A DNA stretch of 14,598 nucleotides, taken from NCBI GenBank assembly GCA_937888615.1, contig CALABZ010000029.1, forward strand, positions 1-14,598, given 5' to 3'. Within the stretch, counting starts at the first letter, position 1, and each line of letters begins with the position of its first letter. Positions 6,156 through 12,796 of this stretch are shown piece after piece. The notes beneath the pieces were generated by a model. That model was given only the letters and a program-made list of their open reading frames with translations. It did not search any database and was not told the origin of the DNA. The DNA comes from an uncultured Lentisphaeria bacterium. Lineage in GTDB: Bacteria > Verrucomicrobiota > Lentisphaeria > Victivallales > Victivallaceae. Made by a program: the position numbers and the translations under genes.

Positions 6156-7049
6156 CTACTTTTTCAGCCTCGCATCCAATGCTTTCCGGGCGGTCTCGCG
6201 CAGGAAACGCGCATCTTCGGCACTGATTTCCTTCGGTACAAATTTAATATCGGAGGTCGGCTTGCCGAAAAGGAAACCATACCAGACACAGGATTGCAGG
6301 TATTCGCCGCGCTTGTTCAGATGGGCCGGATCGTTCTTGATGACGTAGTTGCCCTCTTTGTCCTTAATCCAACTGAATCCCCGGGCGAAAGAGCCCTGTT
6401 CGGACGGCAGCGGAGCGGGATGTTTCAGGTTCTTAAGAACCGCGGGGGCATATGGGACATACGGTTTCGGCTGGGTTTGACGGGCCAGTTGAACCGCGTC
6501 GCCGGTAGGAATCTGGCGGACTTTGAGTTCGGCGGCGGCCTTGTTGTAGGCATCGGTCAGACGCTTGTACATTTCCTCCTGGCCGATCTTCCATTTGGCC
6601 AGGCGCGGGTCGTCGAAACGGTACGCCCAGGTCTGCTGGATCACCACCTCCGCCCCCGGCGCATATTTTTTCACATAATCGTAAAGATTGCGGGCGTAGG
6701 GGTTGAACGAATCCGGCTGCCAGCTTTTGCTGCTGACCTGTTGGATGGTGACGACGTCCCATTTACGGGACTGGAGTTTTTCTTTCAGGCTGAACTTTCC
6801 GTAATACGGCTTGAATGTCGGGTCGGCCTCGGATTTTTCCACCAAAGCCCAATGTTTATCCATGGGACAGCCGCCGATATTGGCACGTTCCAGAATGATC
6901 TTGTCGCCGGCGGACGCCGCAATCTCCGGCAGGTAGCCGAAAACGCTGTCGGCAAAGCTGTTGCCGATGGTCAGCACGGAAATTTCGCTGGCGCCGGCAA
7001 GCGCCAGCCACGACGCCGCCCACAGGGCAAGCATGACTTTCAGTCTCAT
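6156..7049 (-). CDS. Secreted SGNH/GDSL-type hydrolase, DUF4886-like
   Basis: 297 residues. A signal peptide is seen at residues 1-20 (MRLKVMLALWAASWLALAGA), so the product is exported. Block I is VLTIGNSFAD (residues 25-34) with candidate nucleophile Ser31 in a GNS rather than GDS setting, as in DUF4886-type SGNH proteins. RANIGGC (55-61) could supply the oxyanion Gly, VTIQQVSSKSW follows at 100-110, and block V is NDPAHLNKRGEYL (239-251) with Asp240 and His243. Such enzymes are typically esterases, often deacetylating polysaccharides; the substrate here is unknown. ATG at 7049 is chosen over one at 7115 because it starts the signal peptide and has GGAGGA 6 nt upstream. It ends in its own terminator at 6071-6120. 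Its closeness to the divergent glycan operon suggests, but does not prove, a shared role. Confidence 0.8.
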   Translation of the reverse strand: MRLKVMLALWAASWLALAGASEISVLTIGNSFADSVFGYLPEIAASAGDKIILERANIGGCPMDKHWALVEKSEADPTFKPYYGKFSLKEKLQSRKWDVVTIQQVSSKSWQPDSFNPYARNLYDYVKKYAPGAEVVIQQTWAYRFDDPRLAKWKIGQEEMYKRLTDAYNKAAAELKVRQIPTGDAVQLARQTQPKPYVPYAPAVLKNLKHPAPLPSEQGSFARGFSWIKDKEGNYVIKNDPAHLNKRGEYLQSCVWYGFLFGKPTSDIKFVPKEISAEDARFLRETARKALDARLKK

Positions 7050-7055
7050 CAATAA

Positions 7056-7061
7056 TCCTCC
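7056..7061 (-). promoter_or_regulatory. Ribosome binding site of the SGNH hydrolase
   Basis: GGAGGA on the minus strand, 6 nt before the ATG at 7049. It decides this start over the upstream in-frame ATG at 7115. Confidence 0.8.
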
Positions 7062-7081
7062 AATGAAATAAATTGATGCGC

Positions 7082-7111
7082 TTAATATGCCCCCTGTCCG
7101 GGCAAATGCAA
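7082..7111 (-). promoter_or_regulatory. Possible promoter of the SGNH hydrolase
   Basis: Minus strand TTGCAT (7111-7106), an 18-nt spacer, TATTAA (7087-7082), about 33 nt before the start codon. Four of six bases match in each box, so this is tentative. Confidence 0.4.
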
Positions 7112-7302
7112 TCATCCACCGTTTGAAATCCGCTGGAAATTCCTCCCCCCGCCTCCGGTTCGCGGTTCCGTCAAAAATTTATAACAAGACGGACACGACC
7201 GCACCATCGCAATCGTCCGGCGGATATCCGTTATTTATCCATAAATTACAGCAGGACATCAAAATATCTTCGTTTTTTTAGACCAAAATTACGATTCACC
7301 TA
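7112..7302. other. Divergent intergenic region, no gene seen
   Basis: The 329-nt gap between the SGNH hydrolase and the IclR gene holds the two promoters listed separately. The central part has no convincing open frame. It contains a 10-bp palindrome CGGATATCCG (7221-7230) and AT-rich stretches that could be regulator sites. Nothing else is recognised. Confidence 0.5.
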
Positions 7303-7331
7303 TTGACAATATCCCCATAAACCGTTATACT
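7303..7331 (+). promoter_or_regulatory. Strong sigma70-type promoter of the IclR-family gene
   Basis: -35 TTGACA (7303-7308) is a perfect consensus, the spacer is 17 nt and -10 TATACT (7326-7331) matches at five of six positions. The start codon lies 47 nt downstream. An imperfect dyad GTTA-N6-TAAC (7324-7337) covers the -10 and is a candidate autoregulatory operator. Confidence 0.75.
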
Positions 7332-7378
7332 ATTAACAATAAAATGAAATAATAATTTCACATCGTGGAATAAGAAAA

Positions 7379-8116
7379 ATGAAATCACTGAATAAAGCAT
7401 TTGATATCATGGAGTATGTCCTGAGTCAGGATGGGCTGCCGGTCACTCCGGCGAATGTCGCCAATGACCTGGGAATTCCAGTGGCGACATGCGTAAGAAG
7501 CCTTGAAACACTGGTCGCCCGCGGCTATGTTGAAAAAATCTCCCGCCGGACCGGATACGTGGCCGGTCCGGCATTGTTCGGATTGTCCGCGCACAATTGC
7601 CCCTATTCCAGACTGATAAAAGCCTCCATGGCCCCGTTGAAAGAACTGGCGGAGAAGACTTCTTCCCTGGTAAACCTCTCGGTGATGATTGCGGGACGCC
7701 GGTATATTTTGAACTATCACAGCGCGGTCGCCCGGAAAATATCGATATCCAAGACCGTCTATTACCTCGACCATTATGTTACGGCGACCGGGCGGGTGCT
7801 GATGTCAACGATGCCCCGCAAAGACGTGGAGGCTATTGTCGACGAATTCGGGCTGCCGAATGATCGCTGGCCTGAAATCAAATCACGGGAAGAGCTGTTC
7901 CGCGCACTTGTGCAGATCAAAAAAGAAAACATCATATCCTATAAACGCGGTCCCCATTGGGTGATCGGCGGACTGGTCTACGGGGAATCATGTCCGCCCG
8001 CCGCGATCGGATTTGCCATTGATGAAAATCTGGATCCGACGGAAGCGCTGTCCCATACCGCCACGGCAATAAAACAAATGGAAGCTGAATTGGAATTGAA
8101 GCATGATTTCTGCTGA
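7379..8116 (+). CDS. IclR-family transcriptional regulator
   Basis: 245 residues. The N-terminal winged helix-turn-helix (about residues 1-62) has SLNKAFDIMEYVLSQ, then a recognition region PVATCVRSLETLVARGYVEK. The C-terminal effector-binding domain (about 75-240) includes LKELAEKTSSLVNLSVMIAGRRYIL, the Y-VTATGRVLMSTMP block typical of IclR (usually T-x-x-G-RA-L-A) and a late AIGFAI strand. IclR proteins bind small carboxylic or aromatic or sugar-derived effectors and usually control adjacent catabolic genes. This one sits just upstream of the pseudopilin/glycan operon and divergent from the secreted hydrolase, so either could be its target. ATG at 7379 has only a weak ribosome site (GGAATAAG) despite the strong promoter. 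Confidence 0.88.
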   Translation: MKSLNKAFDIMEYVLSQDGLPVTPANVANDLGIPVATCVRSLETLVARGYVEKISRRTGYVAGPALFGLSAHNCPYSRLIKASMAPLKELAEKTSSLVNLSVMIAGRRYILNYHSAVARKISISKTVYYLDHYVTATGRVLMSTMPRKDVEAIVDEFGLPNDRWPEIKSREELFRALVQIKKENIISYKRGPHWVIGGLVYGESCPPAAIGFAIDENLDPTEALSHTATAIKQMEAELELKHDFC

Positions 8117-8349
8117 AGAACGATCCAAAGGGCACGACCGTTTTTGTGCGGTCTCCTGAGAAGAATCGGTAACGGCAGCTTGTGGATCGAAATATAAAGT
8201 ACGTCCGGACAGGACCGGCAAAAACATTGTGGACAAGGAGGAACGATGCGGTTTCTCGGAAACGGGAAAATATAAATGGAACCGGCATTCGCAACGATGC
8301 GTGATAACATGATTTCGCACTATAAACCAGATTAATACGGAGGCATGAA
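8117..8349 (+). other. Leader region before the pseudopilin operon
   Basis: 233 nt between the IclR gene and the pseudopilin gene, presumably carrying the operon promoter or a long untranslated leader. No good -35/-10 pair is seen (weak TATAAA at about 8323). A 5-bp stem GACCG/CGGTC after the IclR stop lacks a T-run, so no intrinsic terminator can be called and read-through is possible. A small frame (8246-8275) with a strong Shine-Dalgarno is described in the findings. Confidence 0.4.
8339..8343 (+). promoter_or_regulatory. Ribosome binding site supporting the 8350 start
   Basis: GGAGG lies 6 nt before ATG at 8350. An internal ATG at 8401 has a poorer AAGGTGAG at longer spacing. The longer leader peptide start is therefore preferred. 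Confidence 0.65.
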
Positions 8350-9024
8350 ATGTTGATTCGGAAAAGTAAGACCAATGGGAAAAAAGGTGAGTTGTCAAGA
8401 ATGAAGAATTTCACACTTATCGAACTTCTTGTTGTTATAGCTATCATAGCGATTCTTGCGGCGATGCTGCTGCCGGCGTTGAACAAAGCGCGGAGCGTGG
8501 CCAAAAGTTCAAACTGTATCAATAACTTAAAACAAATCAGCACTGCAAACGCGTTCTATGACGATGATTTTGACGGCTGGCTGGTCACCGGCAAGGTATA
8601 TGATTCTCCTGGCGACACTTGTTTCTGGTTTTCCTATTTTTCCCAGAATTATTTGAAAGGGAGCCCCAAGTCGACATCCATTTCATCGTATAACACCAAA
8701 GTTTTCACCTGTCCGGCGGAAAGCGCCAAAGAGTCCGACATTTACATGACCTGTTACGGTTTGAACCTGGTGCTGACGCAGTGGAATTATTATTCGACGC
8801 CCCGCCGCCGCAGCAACAGCGTTTTCGCGCCCTCCAAAACAACCCTGGTCGGCGACAAAAAAACCTGGAGCCCGGTTTATGGTTTGAACTATGAATCCTA
8901 TGTGCTGTATCGTCATCCGAACAGTCAGGCCAATATGTTGTTTTTCGACGGTCACGCCGCCAGCGCTACGGCACGGGACTTAACTTCGATTGCCATGTAC
9001 TGGCTGTCATACGGATTCAAATAG
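8350..9024 (+). CDS. Pseudopilin with prepilin leader and C-terminal H-Xn-DG motif
   Basis: 224 residues. A charged leader (MLIRKSKTNGKKGELSRMKN) precedes the type IV prepilin/pseudopilin signature FTLIELLVVIAIIAILAAMLLPALNKAR (residues 21-48), with Glu25 at position +5 of the predicted mature protein. Cleavage would follow Asn20 and not the usual Gly, which is common in this group. The hydrophobic helix anchors the protein in the inner membrane. The globular part contains four cysteines (in SNCINN, DTCFWF, FTCPAE and MTCYG). It ends in RHPNSQANMLFFDGHA, the processing-associated H-X9-DG type motif, here with ten residues between His189 and Asp200. Such proteins are greatly expanded in Planctomycetota and Lentisphaerota and often sit beside sulfatase or glycosidase genes; their function is unknown. 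It is the first gene of the downstream operon, 18 nt from the next. Confidence 0.88.
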   Translation: MLIRKSKTNGKKGELSRMKNFTLIELLVVIAIIAILAAMLLPALNKARSVAKSSNCINNLKQISTANAFYDDDFDGWLVTGKVYDSPGDTCFWFSYFSQNYLKGSPKSTSISSYNTKVFTCPAESAKESDIYMTCYGLNLVLTQWNYYSTPRRRSNSVFAPSKTTLVGDKKTWSPVYGLNYESYVLYRHPNSQANMLFFDGHAASATARDLTSIAMYWLSYGFK

Positions 9025-9042
9025 AACAGAAGCAGAAAAGGA

Positions 9043-11844
9043 ATGATGATGATGAAAAAATTGTGGTCAGTACTGGTTACCTTGATTGTCACTGGCGTGT
9101 CGGCCCAGGTGGCGCCCCTGAACGGCAAGTTGACGATCGACGGCAAACTGGATGAGGCGGCCTGGCAGAGCGCACCGGTTCAAACCGGGTTCAAAAAACT
9201 GGCTCGCGAGAACAATATAACGCCCGGCGCACAGACCGAGTTCAGGATATTGGCGGATCGCGAAAACATCTATATCGGGGTACGTTGCCAGGAGCCGGAA
9301 ACCGGAAAAATCCAACATAATTCCCTGTGGGATTCGGACGCCGTCGAGGTGTTCCTGTCGCCGTCCGGGCATTCGGATGAATTTTACCAGTTCGTCGTCA
9401 CCGCGGCCAACCGCCGGTATACCATGTTTTATGCGGAGGCGGGGGTGATCCGGCCTGACATTTATCTGCCGGTCTGGGATTCCAAAACGTTTATCGGGCC
9501 GGATTTCTGGTCAGCGGAGATCAGGATCCCCTTGAGCGCGCTTTATATGACGAGTGCCCGGAAATGGAGCACGGATTGGAAGTTCAACATTTCCCGCACC
9601 CGAAATCCGGTACACGAACAGACAACCTGGAGCCCCCTCGGCAGCAGTTTCCACGAAAGCGCCAATTTCAAGACCGTCAAGGGGTTTCCGGTCCGGGCGA
9701 AAGACGAGGATATTTACATCAAAAACGTCGTTCCGGTGATTTCCAACTTGAATGCCGGAGTTTATTTCGGTTCCGCCGAGATCACGGTCGAAGCCGGTCC
9801 CGGGGCGGCCGGAAATTATCAGATGACCTGCCGGCTTCCGAACGGCAAAACCTTCCAACAGCAAGTCGCGCTGAAAGAAGGAGCGAACCTGATAAAACTC
9901 CCGAACCTTGAGTTCGCCGAAACAGGAAACATGCTGCTGGAACTGACCTTGAAAAAGGGGGCCGGAGAACTGGGCCGCTTTTTCCCGGTAAATGTGGTCT
10001 ACAGCCCGATCGAACTGCGGTTCACCACGCCCGGCTACCGTCGGAATTTCTATCCCGGCCAGGACGCGGAACAAATCAAAGGAGTTATTACCCTTGCCCT
10101 GTCCCCGGAAAAGCTGAAAGATTGTCAGGTCACGCTGTCCATCGCCGGAGACGGGATCACCCCTTCCGAACAGAAAATAAAACCCTCCGGCCGGCAATTT
10201 GATTTCACCATGGATTCAAAAGGTTTGACGGAAGGCGGAAAAGCAGAAATTACCGCGACGGTTACCTGCGGCAATGAGAAAATTTCCCAATTCAAAACCA
10301 GCATACGGCGTCTGGCCCCGATCGCCGGGGACATGGTCTGGATCGAAAACGGCCATCTGGTGGAAAACGGCAAACCGGTCTATCCGCGTTTCCTCTACGC
10401 CATTTATTATCAGGGCGGGACCGCGTTCAAAGAAAAATTCGACGGGGATGACCTGCATCTGACCCGGAACTGGGCAAGCAAGGGGTTTGAGCCACACCGT
10501 CTGGTCAAAGGGATTGAGGAACGCGAAGCCCGCAAAGACGTCAAACCGTCCGCGGAGCTTTTTACGAAAATCCGCGAGGTTATGGAAATGCCGCGCGAGA
10601 ATGTGAAATTTTATTACATTTCCGACGAGCCGGAGTGCCGCAATGTTTCCCCCGTTTATCTGAAATACATCTACGATTATGTCGCGGAAATCGATCCGTT
10701 CCGCCCGATCATGATGTGCACCCGCGATGCGGGGAAATATATCGTTTGCTCCGATATCTTGTCGGTGCATCCCTATATCGCGCCGATTCAATCCCCCGGC
10801 AAAGAACGGTTCCTGACCATTCCCATCAACCGTTTGAACAATTTCATCGACCCGGTGCTGAACCACCCCGACAAGGTCGCCGGGTTCACCGGGCAGTTCT
10901 TCAGTTATAAATTCAACAATGCCTACGCCGAGTATCCGGCGTGGGAAGAGCTGGAATCCATGACCTGGAGCATGATTGCGCAAGGTTCAAAACTGAACTT
11001 TCCCTACGCCTATCACGACGTGGGCGACCGCCCGCAACTGTACGAGGGACTGCGTTATTTCAACAGTTCCATCGAAGCCCTGGAAAAACAGCTCCTTTCC
11101 AACCAAACGTATGAGTTGAAGACTTCCGCCACCCCGAAACAGTTGAGCAAATTGCTGGTGGAAGGGGACGGCGTAACCCTGCTGATCGCCGTCAACGTTC
11201 AGGACCGACCGCTTGCGACCACGGTTTCCGCAGAACACCTGAAACAGTTCAACAGTCTCTATGAGTTCCGGGGCGACCGCACAAGGAATGTCGAGGACGG
11301 TAAAATCGCCTTGAACCTCAAGCCCTATGAATGTGTGATTCTCACCTCGAAAAAAATGGACGCCGGTTTGAAGCCGCGGCAACAGGTACTTCAGGAAGTT
11401 CTTGCCGCCGACCGGGCGCGGGGCGAACGCGGAAACCTGCTGTTTGAGAAATGGGGGGCTCTCGAAGTCGATTCCTCCAATCCGGGACGGGGCTCCCACG
11501 GCAGCATGTGGCAGAAAGCCAAACTCTTTGACGGAACGCTTGACGTCCTGGGCTGGGAGTCCAACCGGTATCAGAAGGAGCGTTGGTATGAAGTGGATTT
11601 TCCCAAGCGGCCTCCGGCGTTTTCACGCCTCCGGCTTTATGGCTGCAACATGAACTCGGTGCAGGTGAAAATCTGGAAATTCGGCGAATGGAAAAAGCTG
11701 ACGCCGAAGAGCGTTAAAAAAGAAAAATACATGACGGAGCTGGACTTCGGGGCTCCCGCCAAAAGCGTAAAGGTCCGGATGGACTTTATGGACGTGCCGG
11801 ATAATTCCTCCGTTGAGCTTTACGAAATCGAACTTTTGAAATAG
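9043..11844 (+). CDS. Large secreted protein: CBM9-like domain, barrel-like DEPE domain, discoidin-like C-terminus
   Basis: 933 residues, probably a glycan-active enzyme or binding protein. Signal peptide: MKKLWSVLVTLIVTGVSA. Residues about 25-215 are a CBM9/DOMON-like carbohydrate-binding domain (LTIDGKLDEAAWQSAP; YIGVRCQEP; LWDSDAVEVFLSP; FWSAEIRIPLSAL; NISRTRNP). About 220-430 is beta-sandwich, Ig-like. From VWIENGHLVENGKPVYPRFLYA (about 430) to 720 is a domain with FYYISDEPE, where Asp528/Glu529 are candidate acid residues, then LSVHPYIAP and NFPYAYHDVGDRPQLYEGLRYF. About 720-775 is a small beta domain, and about 795-933 a discoidin (F5/8 C)-like sandwich (AKLFDGTLDVLGWESN; WYEVDF; LYGCN; ELYEIELLK). 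No named GH family can be assigned. The gene opens with four ATG codons in a row; AAGGA at 9038-9042 fits the third or fourth (9049, 9052) best. It is 14 nt from the next gene. Confidence 0.8.
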   Translation: MMMMKKLWSVLVTLIVTGVSAQVAPLNGKLTIDGKLDEAAWQSAPVQTGFKKLARENNITPGAQTEFRILADRENIYIGVRCQEPETGKIQHNSLWDSDAVEVFLSPSGHSDEFYQFVVTAANRRYTMFYAEAGVIRPDIYLPVWDSKTFIGPDFWSAEIRIPLSALYMTSARKWSTDWKFNISRTRNPVHEQTTWSPLGSSFHESANFKTVKGFPVRAKDEDIYIKNVVPVISNLNAGVYFGSAEITVEAGPGAAGNYQMTCRLPNGKTFQQQVALKEGANLIKLPNLEFAETGNMLLELTLKKGAGELGRFFPVNVVYSPIELRFTTPGYRRNFYPGQDAEQIKGVITLALSPEKLKDCQVTLSIAGDGITPSEQKIKPSGRQFDFTMDSKGLTEGGKAEITATVTCGNEKISQFKTSIRRLAPIAGDMVWIENGHLVENGKPVYPRFLYAIYYQGGTAFKEKFDGDDLHLTRNWASKGFEPHRLVKGIEEREARKDVKPSAELFTKIREVMEMPRENVKFYYISDEPECRNVSPVYLKYIYDYVAEIDPFRPIMMCTRDAGKYIVCSDILSVHPYIAPIQSPGKERFLTIPINRLNNFIDPVLNHPDKVAGFTGQFFSYKFNNAYAEYPAWEELESMTWSMIAQGSKLNFPYAYHDVGDRPQLYEGLRYFNSSIEALEKQLLSNQTYELKTSATPKQLSKLLVEGDGVTLLIAVNVQDRPLATTVSAEHLKQFNSLYEFRGDRTRNVEDGKIALNLKPYECVILTSKKMDAGLKPRQQVLQEVLAADRARGERGNLLFEKWGALEVDSSNPGRGSHGSMWQKAKLFDGTLDVLGWESNRYQKERWYEVDFPKRPPAFSRLRLYGCNMNSVQVKIWKFGEWKKLTPKSVKKEKYMTELDFGAPAKSVKVRMDFMDVPDNSSVELYEIELLK

Positions 11845-11858
11845 GAGTGGAGTAGATT

Positions 11859-12731
11859 ATGAAATACTTATTTATCGGAGCGGTCTTCTGCCTGGGACTG
11901 ACTTTACGGGCGGAATTACTGAAGAACCCGGACCCGAACACCCTTTGGATCGAAAATGGCAAAAACATCAGGACCGATGCCAAAAACGGCTTCAACAACG
12001 CCTGGTACAGCAATCCGTCCGATCCCAAGTGTGCGAAAATCGAGTCCATGCCAGACGGCAATGGTTTTTCGCTCAGTGTGCCGTCCGGAAAGCTGGGCCA
12101 AACCTATCTTGCGGTCCCGGCTTCGCCCGATTATCCTTATCTGACCTTTCGGATTTCGGCGATTGAGTACTTCCCCGGATACCGGGGATGGACCTGTCAG
12201 ATCAGCAGGACCGGGTTTTCCGTCGGCCAGACTTCGTCCCCAAAACCGGGCATCTTCACCTTCAACGTCTATGAGAACGCGCCGGAAAACAGCAGCAAAG
12301 GGTTTAATTACATTCGGATTTACAACAACGGCATGAAGACGGTGTTCTCCGGAATAAAGATGGTGAAGAAGCCGGATTACTATGTCGAGGCCCAGTCGGA
12401 CGCGTTCAAGAACAAAAAGTCCTTTACGGTCGGGGACAAAGTCAAGTTCATCGTATACTTGAAAGAAGAGGCGGAGGATGTCTCCATCCGGCTGGTGAGC
12501 GAAGGCACGCCCAATGTGATCAAGATCAACAAAGCCGATAAAATCCAACTGAAGCCGATCGATGAATCACAGAAAATCTGGGAGGCGGAAGTGGAAATCA
12601 AGGAATTGCACGGCGCGAAATCCAAGCGAAATGCCATTTTGATGCAGGCGGTGGTCCTGGGCGGTGAACTGGAAGTGCCGATCTGGGGCGCCATCGCTTA
12701 TCCGTTCATCATCCCCGGCGCGGCGAAATAG
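11859..12731 (+). CDS. Secreted protein of unknown function, beta-rich
   Basis: 290 residues. I do not recognise a family. A signal peptide covers residues 1-18 (MKYLFIGAVFCLGLTLRA). The remainder looks like two beta-sandwich modules. The first (about 19-170: LWIENGKNIRTDAKNGFNNAWYSNP; YLTFRISAIEYFPGYRGWTCQIS; GIFTFNVYEN; FNYIRIYNNG) has the pattern of a carbohydrate-binding jelly roll. The second (about 175-285: FTVGDKVKFIVYLKEEAEDVSIRLVSEG; WEAEVEI) is Ig- or CARDB-like. There is no catalytic motif. It is tightly placed in the operon between two large glycan-related proteins with GGAG upstream, so a glycan-binding accessory role is a reasonable inference. Confidence 0.75.
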   Translation: MKYLFIGAVFCLGLTLRAELLKNPDPNTLWIENGKNIRTDAKNGFNNAWYSNPSDPKCAKIESMPDGNGFSLSVPSGKLGQTYLAVPASPDYPYLTFRISAIEYFPGYRGWTCQISRTGFSVGQTSSPKPGIFTFNVYENAPENSSKGFNYIRIYNNGMKTVFSGIKMVKKPDYYVEAQSDAFKNKKSFTVGDKVKFIVYLKEEAEDVSIRLVSEGTPNVIKINKADKIQLKPIDESQKIWEAEVEIKELHGAKSKRNAILMQAVVLGGELEVPIWGAIAYPFIIPGAAK

Positions 12732-12796
12732 TGATTCCGCTGTTTTTATCCGCCAAATCAAGTTTTCAGAAAATTTTAAAGCATACAGGAAAAATT

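Noticed and set aside
7221..7230. Palindrome CGGATATCCG as an IclR operator
   Set aside because: A single 10-bp palindrome with no second copy near the pseudopilin operon is not enough to call a regulator site.
9511..10983. Minus-strand frames of 228 and 255 codons (9511-10197 and 10216-10983)
   Set aside because: Both are shadows of the 933-residue secreted protein, with no independent support.
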